Source: Streptomyces humi (GTDB taxonomy: Bacteria; Actinomycetota; Actinomycetes; Streptomycetales; Streptomycetaceae). From it: a stretch of DNA of 41,761 bases. The position numbers were made by a program, and so were the translations under genes. The stretch is taken from contig NZ_LBMU02000054.1 of NCBI RefSeq assembly GCF_001005085.2, positions 1 to 41,761 of the forward strand. The letters run 5' to 3'. This document shows, one piece after another, positions 22,920-31,810 of the stretch. The notes under the pieces were generated by a model. That model had not been told where the DNA came from, did not search any database, and saw nothing but the letters and a program-made list of their open reading frames with translations. Numbering within the stretch: position 1 is the first letter of the stretch; each line of letters starts with the position of its first letter.

Positions 22920-25900
22920 ATGACGCGAGCCGAGCAGCCAACGGCCCCCACGACAGACCCCGACGACGCGCTGGTAGCGGATTCCCGCGAGCGCGCCGTC
23001 CGCTCGCTGTTGCGCCGACCCGAGTTGAGGCGGTTGTGGAGCGCCCAGCTGGTGAGCGGTGTGGGCGACAGCCTGGCACTGCTCGTGCTGGTGGTGCTCA
23101 CGCTCCAGGCGGCCATCGCCGAGGGTTCGTTCGGCGGCGGCTACCGGGGCGTGGCGTTCGCGGTGGCGATCGTCTTCGGGGTGCGCGTTCTCGCCACCCT
23201 CCTCTTCGGCGCGGTCCTGCTGGGCCCGCTCACCACCCTGACCGCCACCGACGGCCCTCTCGACCGCCGCTGGACCATGGTCGGCGCCGACGGACTCCGT
23301 GCCGTCCTGCTGATCATCGCGCCCCTGTGGATCGACTGGACACCGCGGAACGCCCCGGCGCTGCTCCTGGTGACCGCCTTCGTCACCGGAATCGCCGAGC
23401 GCTTCTGGACCGTCTGCCGGGAGAGCGCGGCCCCCGCGCTGCTGCCCGCCCCGCCCCTGGAGGGCGCGACGGTACGGCCGCTGCCCGACCACCTGGACGC
23501 CCTGCGCCGGCTGTCGCTGCGCACCACCTTCCTGGCGGTCCCGATCGCGGCCGCCACGCTCGTCGCCGCCTCCCTGGTCAACAACCTGCTGGGCACCGGC
23601 GTCGCCTGGTTCGCCCAGCACCAGGCGGCCCTCGGCTCGTACGTGGCGGCGGGCCTGTTCGCCGGGTCCCTGTCGGTGCTGGTGTACCTGGAGGTCCCCG
23701 GCACCCGCACCCCGCGCGCGCGGTCGCCGCTTGAGGGGCTGCGCCGCCCCAAGACCGGCACCGGGACCGACACGGGCCGTACCGGCGTCATCCCGCTGCT
23801 GGTGCTGGCCTGCGCGGCCGTCGCCGGCGCGATCTCCGCGGCTGTCGCCGTCTCCGTGCTGCACGCCAAGGACCTCGGCGGCGGCCCGGTCCTGTACGGC
23901 CTGCTGGTGCTCGCCCTGACCGGCGGCGTCGCCGTCGGCATCCGCACGGCGCCCCAGCTGCTGCCGACGCTCTCGCGCCGCCGGCTGCTGTCCCTGGCCA
24001 TCGCCTTCACCGGTATCGCACTGCTGGCCGCCGGCCTGATCCCGGACGTCACCACCGTGCTGCTGGTCGTCGCGCTGGCCGGGATCGGCGCGGGCGTCGC
24101 CGCCAACACCGGGCACACCCTGCTCGACCAGGAGACCGAGGACTTCCGCCGGGCGCGCACGACCGAGCACCTGCACGCGGTGGTCCGGGTCGCCATAGCG
24201 CTCGGCGCGCTGATCGCGCCCCTGGTGGCCGCGCTGATCGGGCCGCACCGGCTGGAGAACGGCAAGTTCGTGTTCGCGCACGGCGGTGCCGCGTTCACCC
24301 TGATGCTGGTCGGCGCGCTGCTGCTGCCGGTGGCCGCGCTGGTCCTGGCCAAGGTCGACGACCGCGCGGGTGTTCCGCTCCGCCTCGACCTGCGGGACGC
24401 GCTGCTGGGCGGCGACGACCCGGCCGAGGCGCCCACCGCGAACGGTTTCTTCATCGCCCTGGAGGGCGGTGACGGCGCCGGCAAGTCCACCCAGGCCGAA
24501 GCCCTCGCCGAGTGGATCCGCGCCAAGGGCCACGAGGTCGTCCTCACTCGCGAGCCGGGTGCCACCCCGGTCGGCAAGCGACTGCGCTCGATCCTCCTCG
24601 ACGTGTCGTCGGCCGGTCTGTCGCACCGCGCGGAGGCGCTGCTGTACGCCGCCGACCGCGCGGAGCACGTCGACACCGTGGTGCGGCCCGCCCTGGAGCG
24701 CGGCGCGATCGTCATCTCCGACCGGTACATCGACTCGTCCGTCGCCTACCAGGGCGCGGGCCGCGATCTGTCCCCGACCGAGGTGGCCCGCATCAACCGC
24801 TGGGCGACCGACGGGCTCGTACCGCACCTCACCGTCCTGCTGGACGTGCCGCCGGAGACCGCCCGCGAGCGGTTCACCGAGGCGCCCGACCGGCTGGAGT
24901 CGGAGCCCGCCGAGTTCCACGCGCGCGTGCGGGCCGGTTTCCTCACGCTGGCCGCCTCCGACCCCGGCCGCTACCTGGTGGTGGACGCCGGCCAGGAGGC
25001 CGAGGCCGTCACCACCGTCGTCCGGGCCCGCCTGGACACCGTGCTGCCGATGTCGGAGGCCGAGATCAAGGCCGCCGAGGAGGCTCGCAAGAAGGCCGAG
25101 GAGGAGGCCCGGCGCAAGGCCGAGGAGGAGGCCGCCCGCAAGGCCGAGGAGGAGCGCCTGGAGCGCGAGCGCCAGGAGCAGCTCGCCAAGCTGCGTGCCG
25201 AGGAGGAGGAGCGCAAGCGCCGCGAGCTGGAGGAGGCGCAGCGCCGGGAGGCCGAACGGCAGGCGGAGGAGGCCCGGCTGCGGGCCGAGGAGGCGCGTAA
25301 GCGGGCCGAGGAGGAACAGGCCCGGCTGCTCGCCGAGGAGAAGGCCCGCGCGGAGGCCGAGGCCCGCCGCAAGGCCGAGGAGGAGCGGCGCCGCAAGCAG
25401 GCCGAGGAGGAGACCCGGCTGCGCGCCGAGGCCGAGGAGCGGCGCCTGGAGAAGCAGCGGAAGGCCGAGCAGGCCCTGGTCGCGGCCGAGCGGGCGCGGC
25501 GCGCCGCGGCGGAGGCGGCGGCAGCGGCGGACGTGGCCGCCCACCAGTCGGCGGCCCCGCAGCCCAAGGCCCCCGGTGTCACGCCGGAGGCGATGACCGT
25601 GCCGACGCCCGTGGTGCGGCCGGAAGGCCGGGACGACGAGACGAAGGTGCTGCGTCCGGTAAGGGACGAGCCGGCGCCCGCGGCCCGGGAGTCCGAGTCC
25701 GAGGTGACGGCGAAGCTGCCGCAGCCGCAGGTGCCCGACGAGGAGCCCCGGGGAGCCGCGGACGAGACCGCGGTGCTGCCTCCGGTGACCCCGGGCGCCG
25801 CGGACGAGACCGCGGTGCTGCCTCCGGTGACCCCGGGCGCCGCGGACGAGACGGCCGTGCTGCCGCCCGTGGGCGCGGCCGACGAGACGGCCGTGCTGCC

Positions 25901-26219
25901 TCCGGTGCGCGACGGCGCCCCGCGGCGCGGGGACGACCCGGCGGACCGGATGCCGCGCGGCTTCTTCCGGGACGAGCGGACGGGCGCCGACCCCGACGGT
26001 TCCGAGGACCGCACGCGTGAGATGCCGCAGCTCGACGCCGACCACGGTGCCGGTGCCGAGGCTCCGGCGCGGCGGCAGCGTCCCCGGCCCGACTGGGCGG
26101 AGGAGACCCCGCTGGACGACCTGCCGTCGCTGGCGGACGAACTGCTGGGGTCCTACGAGGAGCAGGGCACCGACTCCGACGACGACCGGGGCCGCAGAGG
26201 CCGCGGGCGGCGCGGCTGA
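22920..26219 (+). CDS. tmk: MFS-like membrane domain fused to thymidylate kinase with coiled-coil tail
   Basis: A 1099-residue fusion. Residues 1-490 form an MFS-type membrane domain of about 12 helices. Residues 505-705 are thymidylate kinase (dTMP to dTDP) with P-loop ALEGGDGAGKST (about 510-521), the DR(Y) motif SDRYIDSSVAYQG (about 600) and TREPG. Residues 707-875 are an Ala/Glu/Arg/Lys-rich coiled coil (KAEEEARRKAEEEA type). The tail holds four close copies of ADETAVLPPV (25756-25920) and ends in basic residues. A normal Tmk is about 210 residues, so only a fifth of the protein is the enzyme. ATG 22920 lies six bases after TAGGCT, suggesting a leaderless message. The fusion seems usual in Streptomyces; the role of the extra parts is unknown. 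Confidence 0.93.
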   Translation: MTRAEQPTAPTTDPDDALVADSRERAVRSLLRRPELRRLWSAQLVSGVGDSLALLVLVVLTLQAAIAEGSFGGGYRGVAFAVAIVFGVRVLATLLFGAVLLGPLTTLTATDGPLDRRWTMVGADGLRAVLLIIAPLWIDWTPRNAPALLLVTAFVTGIAERFWTVCRESAAPALLPAPPLEGATVRPLPDHLDALRRLSLRTTFLAVPIAAATLVAASLVNNLLGTGVAWFAQHQAALGSYVAAGLFAGSLSVLVYLEVPGTRTPRARSPLEGLRRPKTGTGTDTGRTGVIPLLVLACAAVAGAISAAVAVSVLHAKDLGGGPVLYGLLVLALTGGVAVGIRTAPQLLPTLSRRRLLSLAIAFTGIALLAAGLIPDVTTVLLVVALAGIGAGVAANTGHTLLDQETEDFRRARTTEHLHAVVRVAIALGALIAPLVAALIGPHRLENGKFVFAHGGAAFTLMLVGALLLPVAALVLAKVDDRAGVPLRLDLRDALLGGDDPAEAPTANGFFIALEGGDGAGKSTQAEALAEWIRAKGHEVVLTREPGATPVGKRLRSILLDVSSAGLSHRAEALLYAADRAEHVDTVVRPALERGAIVISDRYIDSSVAYQGAGRDLSPTEVARINRWATDGLVPHLTVLLDVPPETARERFTEAPDRLESEPAEFHARVRAGFLTLAASDPGRYLVVDAGQEAEAVTTVVRARLDTVLPMSEAEIKAAEEARKKAEEEARRKAEEEAARKAEEERLERERQEQLAKLRAEEEERKRRELEEAQRREAERQAEEARLRAEEARKRAEEEQARLLAEEKARAEAEARRKAEEERRRKQAEEETRLRAEAEERRLEKQRKAEQALVAAERARRAAAEAAAAADVAAHQSAAPQPKAPGVTPEAMTVPTPVVRPEGRDDETKVLRPVRDEPAPAARESESEVTAKLPQPQVPDEEPRGAADETAVLPPVTPGAADETAVLPPVTPGAADETAVLPPVGAADETAVLPPVRDGAPRRGDDPADRMPRGFFRDERTGADPDGSEDRTREMPQLDADHGAGAEAPARRQRPRPDWAEETPLDDLPSLADELLGSYEEQGTDSDDDRGRRGRGRRG

Positions 26220-26353
26220 GGAACCGCCGCGCCGGGCGGTACGCGTGCGCGGGGGCGGTGCCTACGGGTGCCGCCCCCGTTGTCAGTGGGCGCCCGCACA
26301 ATGGAAGCGGGACCGGGACAGGGAAGCCGGACCGGGACGCGTGCATCGACGGC

Positions 26354-26520
26354 GTGTGCACCGGTCGTGCGTGTACCGGTGACGTGCGTCCCGGTCCTGC
26401 GTGTACCGGTGACGTGTGTCCCGGTCCTGCGTGTACCGGTGACGTGTGTCCCGGTGTCATTTGTATTGGTTGTGTTCGTTGTATCGGCTGCATCGGGTTG
26501 TATCGGTGACGTTTGTGAGG
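26354..26520. repeat. 30-bp tandem repeat upstream of holB
   Basis: GTGTACCGGTGACGTG begins at 26371, 26401 and 26431, giving an exact 30-base period with nearly identical units. A partial copy (GTGTGCACCGGTCGTGC) precedes them, and diverged, T-rich copies continue to GTATCGGTGACGTTTGTG near 26500. The 318-base gap between tmk and holB contains no other recognisable element except the ribosome site GAGGAAAGG at its end. Confidence 0.85.
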
Positions 26521-26537
26521 AAAGGGCGGCGTGACCC

Positions 26538-27743
26538 ATGACCGTATGGGACGACCTCGTCGGGCAGGAGCGGGTGAGCGAGGTGCTCACCGCCGCCGCC
26601 CGGGACGCCGACGCCCTCGTCACCGCAGTGGCGGCCGACCGGCCGCCGCCCGAGTCGTCGAAGATGACCCACGCCTGGCTGTTCACGGGCCCGCCCGGCG
26701 CCGGCCGTGACCAGACGGCGCGGGCCTTCGCGGCCGCCCTCCAGTGCGTCAGTTCGGACCGCGCCCTCGGCGGCACCCCCGGCTGCGGGTTCTGCGACGG
26801 CTGCCACACCGCGCTGGTCGGCACCCACGCGGACGTCACGACCGTCGCCGCCGTCGGCGCCGAGATCCTGGTCAAGGACATGCGGGACACGGTCCGCAAG
26901 TCGTACACGTCCCCGGCGAACGGCCGCTGGCAGATCATCCTGGTCGAGGACGCCGAGCGACTGAACGAGAAGTCGGCGAACGCCGTCCTCAAGGCCGTGG
27001 AGGAGCCCGCCCCCCGGACGGTCTGGCTGCTGTGCGCCCCCTCGCTGGAGGACGTGCTGCCCACGATCCGCTCCCGCTGCCGTCACCTGAACCTGCGCAC
27101 GCCCTCCGTGGAGGCGGTCGCCGACATGCTCGTCCGGCGCGAGGGAATCGAACCCGAGGCCGCCGCGAACGCCGCCCGCGCCACCCAGGGCCACGTCGAC
27201 CGGGCCCGCCGGCTGGCCACCGACCCGGCGGCCCGCGAGCGCCGCGCGGCCGTACTGCGGCTGCCGCTGCGGCTGGACGAGGTCGGCGCCTGCCTGAAGG
27301 CCGCCCAGGAGCTGGTGGACGCGGCGGGGGAGGACGCCAAGCAGCTCGCCGAGGAGATGGACGGCAAGGAGACCGAGGAGCTGAAAGCGGCGCTCGGCGC
27401 GGCCCAGGGAGGCAGGCTGCCGCGCGGTACGGCGGGCGTGATGAAGGACCTGGAGGACATGCAGAAACGCCGCCGCACCAGGACCCAGCGCGACAGCCTC
27501 GACGTCGCCCTCACCGACCTCACCGGCTTCTACCGCGACGTCCTCGCCCTCCAGCTGGGCTCCAGGGTCGCGATCGCCAACGCGGACGCCGAGGACGCCC
27601 TGGAGAGGCTGGCCCGGGCCGGCTCGCCCGAGTCGACGCTGCGCCGGATCGACGCGATCGCCGCCTGCCGGGACGCCCTGGACCGCAACGTGGCGCCGCT
27701 GCTGGCGGTGGAGGCGATGACGATGGCGCTGAGATCGGGCTGA
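26538..27743 (+). CDS. holB: DNA polymerase III delta' subunit
   Basis: A 401-residue clamp-loader subunit. VWDDLVGQERV is the usual opening. The P-loop-like GPPGAGRDQTARAFA lacks the lysine, as expected because delta' does not hydrolyse ATP. The zinc module is LQC..CGFCDGC (one Cys, twelve residues, then CxxCxxC). Sensor-type motifs IILVEDAERLNEKSANA and LPTIRSRC (SRC arginine finger) are intact. The protein acts in the cytoplasm with DnaX and HolA to load the sliding clamp. ATG 26538 follows GAGGAAAGG. It follows tmk, an order also seen in Bacillus and mycobacterial genomes, so the two DNA-synthesis genes probably share expression. Confidence 0.95.
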   Translation: MTVWDDLVGQERVSEVLTAAARDADALVTAVAADRPPPESSKMTHAWLFTGPPGAGRDQTARAFAAALQCVSSDRALGGTPGCGFCDGCHTALVGTHADVTTVAAVGAEILVKDMRDTVRKSYTSPANGRWQIILVEDAERLNEKSANAVLKAVEEPAPRTVWLLCAPSLEDVLPTIRSRCRHLNLRTPSVEAVADMLVRREGIEPEAAANAARATQGHVDRARRLATDPAARERRAAVLRLPLRLDEVGACLKAAQELVDAAGEDAKQLAEEMDGKETEELKAALGAAQGGRLPRGTAGVMKDLEDMQKRRRTRTQRDSLDVALTDLTGFYRDVLALQLGSRVAIANADAEDALERLARAGSPESTLRRIDAIAACRDALDRNVAPLLAVEAMTMALRSG

Positions 27744-27851
27744 CCGCCCCGGGGACCCGGTGCGTTCGTATGCGGTTGACCGGGGTCACCCGTACGAGCC
27801 ACGCTCGCGACGCACGGCACGGAGATCATTCCTCGGCGTTACGCTCGATTG

Positions 27852-29477
27852 ATGCACATCAGGCGAATCCCCCGCCAGACCCCGAATCGCCCACGGCCCC
27901 ACCGCACCCGGACCACGGCGGCCGCCCTGCTCTCGGCCGCCGCCCTGCTCGCCTCCGGATGCTCCGCCTCGGGGAGCGCGACCACGTCGACCGCGGCGAC
28001 CGCGGCGACGGCGGCCGGTACCGCCCAGTTGGCCGCGCTGCCCCAGGCGACGCCGTCCGCGCTGGCGTCGTACTACGACCAGAAGCTCAGCTGGCGCGAC
28101 TGCGGTGTCCCCGGCTTCCAGTGCGCCACGATGAGGGCCCCGCTGGACTACGCCAGGCCCGGCGCGGGTGACGTCCGGCTGGCGGTGGCCCGGAAGAAGG
28201 CCACCGGCAAGGCGAAGCCGCTCGGTTCGCTGCTGGTCAACCCCGGCGGGCCGGGCGGTTCGGCGGTGGACTACCTCCAGCAGTACGCCGGCATCGGCTA
28301 CCCCGCCGAGGTGCGGGCGCGCTACGACATGGTCGCGGTGGACCCGCGCGGAGTCGCCCGCAGCGAGCCCGTCGAATGCCTGAACGGCCGGCAGATGGAC
28401 GCGTTCACCGAGACCGACATGACCCCCGACGACCAGCGGGAGACCAACCAGCTGGTCGACGCGTACAAGAAGTTCGCGGAGGCCTGCGGAACGCATTCAG
28501 CGCAGCTGCTGCGGCACGTCTCCACCGTCGACTCGGCGCGGGACATGGACATCCTGCGGGGGGTGCTGGGCGACCCGAAGCTGAACTACGTGGGGGCGTC
28601 GTACGGCACGTTCCTCGGCGCGACCTACGCGGGGCTGTTCCCGGAGCGGGTGGGGCGGATGGTGCTGGACGGCGCGATGGACCCGTCGCTGTCCGCACGC
28701 CGGCTGAACCTGGAGCAGACGGCCGGGTTCGAGACGGCGTTCCAGTCCTTCGCGAAGGACTGCGCCAAGCGCACCGACTGTCCGCTCGGCGCCAAGGGCA
28801 GCACGCCGGACCAGATCGCCGACAACATGAGGACGTTCTTCCAGAAGCTCGACGCGCATCCCGTCCCGACCGGCGACCCGGACGGCCGCAAGCTCACCGA
28901 GTCCCTGGCCACGACCGGTGTCATCGCGGCGATGTACGACCAGGCGGAGTGGGAGCAGCTGCGTGACGCGCTGCACGCGGCGATGAAGGAGAACGACGGC
29001 GCGGGCCTGCTCGCCCTCTCCGACAGCTACTACGAGCGGGACTCCGACGGCCGCTACTCGAACCTGATGTCCGCCAACGCGGCGGTGAACTGCCTGGACC
29101 TGCCCGCCGCCTTCACCGACCCCGCGCAGGTCGAGAAGGCCCTGCCCGAGTTCGAGAAGGCGTCCCCGGTGTTCGGCCCGAACCTGGCGTGGGCCTCGCT
29201 GAACTGCGCGTACTGGCCGGTGCGGGCGACGGGGCAGCCGCACCGCATCGAGGCGAAGGGCGCCGCCCCGATCGTCGTGGTCGGCACCACCCGTGACCCG
29301 GCGACCCCCTACCGCTGGGCGCAGTCCCTGGCCGGCCAGCTCAGCTCGGCCCGCCTCCTCACCTACGTCGGCGACGGGCACACCGCCTACGGCCGGGGCA
29401 GCTCCTGCATCGACTCGGCGATCGACACCTATCTCCTCAAAGGCACTCCGCCGGCGGAGGGAAAACGCTGCTCATAG
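27852..29477 (+). CDS. Secreted Slp-type tripeptidyl aminopeptidase lipoprotein
   Basis: A 541-residue alpha/beta hydrolase of the SlpD/SlpE/Tap group. The N-terminus is a long basic region followed by AAALLSAAALLASGC, a lipobox with Cys at about residue 37, so it is exported and membrane anchored. The oxyanion region is LLVNPGGPGGS, the nucleophile serine is in YVGASYGTFLG, the acid in GTTRDPATP and the histidine in GDGHTAYG. The C-terminal part is the TAP-like domain with several cysteines. These enzymes remove tripeptides from secreted proteins. ATG 27852 lies six bases after TACGCT, a plausible -10, so the message may be leaderless; there is no ribosome site. Confidence 0.92.
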   Translation: MHIRRIPRQTPNRPRPHRTRTTAAALLSAAALLASGCSASGSATTSTAATAATAAGTAQLAALPQATPSALASYYDQKLSWRDCGVPGFQCATMRAPLDYARPGAGDVRLAVARKKATGKAKPLGSLLVNPGGPGGSAVDYLQQYAGIGYPAEVRARYDMVAVDPRGVARSEPVECLNGRQMDAFTETDMTPDDQRETNQLVDAYKKFAEACGTHSAQLLRHVSTVDSARDMDILRGVLGDPKLNYVGASYGTFLGATYAGLFPERVGRMVLDGAMDPSLSARRLNLEQTAGFETAFQSFAKDCAKRTDCPLGAKGSTPDQIADNMRTFFQKLDAHPVPTGDPDGRKLTESLATTGVIAAMYDQAEWEQLRDALHAAMKENDGAGLLALSDSYYERDSDGRYSNLMSANAAVNCLDLPAAFTDPAQVEKALPEFEKASPVFGPNLAWASLNCAYWPVRATGQPHRIEAKGAAPIVVVGTTRDPATPYRWAQSLAGQLSSARLLTYVGDGHTAYGRGSSCIDSAIDTYLLKGTPPAEGKRCS

Positions 29478-29584
29478 CCCCTGCGGCAGGCCCCGGAGCC
29501 CCCGCTCCGGGGTGTGTTCGGAGCACCCCCGGAAACTGTGTAGACTTACCGACGTCGCTGATCGCACCATAGTGCGGGCGACGC

Positions 29585-29658
29585 GCCGCTTTAGCTCAGA
29601 TGGCCAGAGCAACGCACTCGTAATGCGTAGGTCTCGGGTTCGAATCCCGAAAGCGGCT
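29585..29658 (+). tRNA. tRNA-Thr (anticodon CGT)
   Basis: The cloverleaf is complete. Acceptor arms are GCCGCTT (29585-29591) and AAGCGGC (29651-29657), with the D arm AGCTCAGATGGCCAGAGC. The anticodon stem is ACGCA/TGCGT with loop CTCGTAA, so the anticodon is CGT. The T arm is TCGGG-TTCGAAT-CCCGA. CCA is not encoded. The codon read is ACG, frequent in this GC-rich genome. Confidence 0.96.
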
Positions 29659-29664
29659 CTGATC

Positions 29665-29703
29665 GAAACCCCGGGTCACTTTTCTGACCTGGGGTTTCTG
29701 CTG
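29665..29703 (+). terminator. Terminator of tRNA-Thr
   Basis: GAAACCCCGGGTCA (29665-29678) pairs over fourteen positions, one of them G-U, with TGACCTGGGGTTTC (29685-29698) around CTTTTC. The stem is followed by TGCTGTTTG. It directly follows the tRNA 3' end. Confidence 0.88.
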
Positions 29704-29888
29704 TTTGTGGGGTTGGAGGTGTGAGGCGGGGGTTCTGGGGTAATCGGGGCGGGCTGGTGGGGGAGCGGTGCTTCACCTGGGGAGGTCGGGTGCCGCCCCC
29801 CTGCCGGAAAACCGGAAAAGGGCCGGGCGCCGCCCCCCTGCCGGACGGGCCAGGGCGCGCGGGTCACGGGCGCGGGGCGTTCACGACA

Positions 29889-30087
29889 CGCGCCGGGCCT
29901 GCGGGAGTAGAGGTTCAGCGCGCCGAGGTCCTCCTCGTCGGTGGACGGCCGCGTCGCAGCCGTCCACCAGTTCGGTCGCCGACGCGGTGATCCGCTCCAG
30001 CGTGGCCTCCATGGTCTCCTGCGCCAGCAGGTCACGTGCCATGGTCGCCATCTGGTGCGCGAAACGGCTCCAGTCCACCCCGTTCAC
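29889..30087 (-). pseudogene. Decayed GAF-ANTAR regulator gene
   Basis: From ATG 30087 the frame encodes WSRFAHQMATMARDLLAQ and then LERITASATELVDGCDAA, the opening of a GAF-ANTAR signalling protein. The frame then jumps: the next recognisable piece, DEEDLGALNLYSRRPGA, is in another frame and belongs about 75 residues further on in intact relatives. So an internal deletion has fused the two ends of the GAF domain out of frame. The remaining GAF sequence and the whole ANTAR domain are missing before the tRNA terminator. It sits just downstream of the small ANTAR gene, which may be its former partner. No plausible product remains. Confidence 0.7.
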
Positions 30088-30159
30088 CTCGTCCTTCGCC
30101 CCGGCCGAGGCAACCTCGTCTCCGCGTCCCTGCCCACGTGCAAACCGGGAAGTCGCCGC

Positions 30160-30561
30160 TCAGCGGGGCTGTGCGTCGGTGGCGACGCGGCTCGTACCGG
30201 GCTCCGGGGGCCGGGCTTCCGGCTCCTCGGACGTGTGCCGCCAGGGCGTGAGGGCGGGCCTCGACGAGGTCGGGCCCGCGGCGGCCACCGCCTCCCGCAG
30301 GGCCGGCCCCGTCCGGTCCGGCAGCCGCCCGGAGTCGGCCCACCGCAGGACGTCCGCCGCCACCTCCCGCAGCTTGACGTTGAGGTTCTGCGAGACGTGC
30401 TGGAGCACGTCCCAGCTCTCCTGGCCGCCCAGGCCGTGCACCGCCCGGAGCACCCCGATGGCCTGGTCGACGACGGCGTGCGAGACCAGCGCATGGCGGA
30501 GCTGGTCGACTTCCCGCTGGAGTGCCGCGATCTTGTCGAGCAGGTTCTGCTGGTCCGTCAT
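30160..30561 (-). CDS. Small ANTAR-domain protein
   Basis: A 133-residue protein. A coiled-coil start (LLDKIAALQREVDQLRHAL) leads into an ANTAR-like three-helix domain (VVDQAIGVLRAVHGLGGQESWDVLQHVSQ, then LNVKLREVAADVL). ANTAR domains bind paired RNA hairpins and act as antiterminators. The last 45 residues are Pro-rich and poorly ordered. No sensor domain is attached, which is unusual. ATG 30561 is preceded by GGCGGAG; ATG 30591 would add ten residues. It is divergent from the AraC-type gene with a gap of 239 bases. Confidence 0.78.
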   Translation of the reverse strand: MTDQQNLLDKIAALQREVDQLRHALVSHAVVDQAIGVLRAVHGLGGQESWDVLQHVSQNLNVKLREVAADVLRWADSGRLPDRTGPALREAVAAAGPTSSRPALTPWRHTSEEPEARPPEPGTSRVATDAQPR

Positions 30562-30800
30562 GTACGGCCGCTCCGCCTCTCCCATGCCCACGAGCGGTGG
30601 TCCGCGCGATCCGGAACCCAGATGTTCCGATCCACCCTCCGTCGTCGCGAGCGGCGCCCACCAGCCGCACAGCGAACGGCTTGACGAGCGGTTGTCCGAA
30701 AAACGAAAGGCCGCAGGACTGGCCGGAACACGGGTGCCCGGTGGGGCACGCGTCGTACTCTGCGAGGGTTGGACGAACCGTGGCCAGAGGTGGGGACCGC

Positions 30801-31754
30801 GTGCAGACGCTCACTTTCGACAGCGACGACCTGGGGCGTACCGAGGAGTTCCTCAGCCGCGCCTACGCCAGGATGCGCATCGGCAACGGCAGCAGCGGGA
30901 CCAGCCGGGCCCGGATCGAACGCAGTGCCATCGATTCGGTCAGCGTCGACGAACTCGACCTGGACTTCGACATGAGCTACTCGGTCACGCCGCTGGGCCG
31001 GATCTGTCTGTGCGTCGTTCACGAGGGCACCATCGAGGACCACGCGTTCCAGGGGGTGCGGGACTCCTTCGGCCCCGGTGACGTGGTGTCCTTCGCGCCT
31101 CCCGAGCTGCCGTACGCGGGACGGATCTGTAGTGCCCGCTACAACATCACCATGCTGGACCCCGCGCTGCTGACGCAGGTCGCCGCGGACGCGTCCGGGG
31201 CCGGGACGGTCCGGCTGACCGGGCACCGGCCGCATTCGCCGGCGGCGGCGGACCAGCTGCGGCAGACGATCATCTACCTGCGCGACCATGTGCTGGCTGT
31301 GCCCGCCGTCGCCGACCAGCCGCTGGTCGCCGCCACGGCCGCCCAGCACCTCGCCGCGAGCGTCCTGGCCGCCTTCCCGAACACCGCGCTGACCGAGCCG
31401 ACCGCCGCCGACCGCAGGGACGCCCACCCGGCCGCGCTGCGCCGGGCCCTCGCCCACATCGACGACCACGCCGACCAGCCCGTCACCGTCGCCGAGATCG
31501 CCGCCGCGGCCCATGTGACCGTCCGGGCGCTTCAGTACGCCTTCCGCCGGCACCTCGACACCACGCCGCTCGCCCACCTGCGCAGGGTGCGGCTCTCCCA
31601 CGTCCACCAGGCGCTGCTCGACGCCGACCCCGGCCAGGGCGCCACGGTCACGGAGATCGCGGCCCGCTGGGGCTTCCACCATCCCGGTCGCTTCGCCGCC
31701 CTCTACCGCGGCTGCTACGGCCACTCACCGCACCGCACCCTCCACGGCTCCTGA
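30801..31754 (+). CDS. AraC-family transcriptional regulator
   Basis: A 317-residue protein with an N-terminal cupin-like AraC-binding domain (about 1-180, opening DLGRTEEFLSRAYARMRIG). The C-terminal double helix-turn-helix (about 215-312) has VTVAEIAAAAHVTVRALQYA as the first and VTEIAARWGFHHPGRFAALY as the second recognition unit. The DLGRTEEFLS form is typical of a streptomycete subgroup whose effectors are unknown. GTG 30801 follows AGAGGTGGGG; GTG 30780 is possible but lies before that site. Its target may be its own promoter or the divergent ANTAR gene. Confidence 0.9.
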   Translation: MQTLTFDSDDLGRTEEFLSRAYARMRIGNGSSGTSRARIERSAIDSVSVDELDLDFDMSYSVTPLGRICLCVVHEGTIEDHAFQGVRDSFGPGDVVSFAPPELPYAGRICSARYNITMLDPALLTQVAADASGAGTVRLTGHRPHSPAAADQLRQTIIYLRDHVLAVPAVADQPLVAATAAQHLAASVLAAFPNTALTEPTAADRRDAHPAALRRALAHIDDHADQPVTVAEIAAAAHVTVRALQYAFRRHLDTTPLAHLRRVRLSHVHQALLDADPGQGATVTEIAARWGFHHPGRFAALYRGCYGHSPHRTLHGS

Positions 31755-31810
31755 CCCACCGCGCGCGCCGACGGGCGCCCACGGCGTCCGGTGCCGTCCG
31801 CTCCCCGGCC

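Noticed and set aside
19336..23079. 1247-residue open frame on the minus strand opposite topA
   Set aside because: Antisense shadow; topA is unmistakable, and this frame even runs through the repeat island.
22845..26045. 1066-residue open frame on the minus strand opposite tmk
   Set aside because: A GC-rich shadow of the tmk gene: low-complexity Gly/Leu/Arg composition, no motifs, and tmk has clear domains on the other strand.
26371..26460. CRISPR-like array
   Set aside because: Repeats are contiguous 30-base units with no unique spacers and no cas genes.
26268..26534. 88-residue plus-strand frame with VPVTCVPVLR repeats
   Set aside because: The peptide repeats only reflect the 30-base DNA repeat; no ribosome site and unusual codons.
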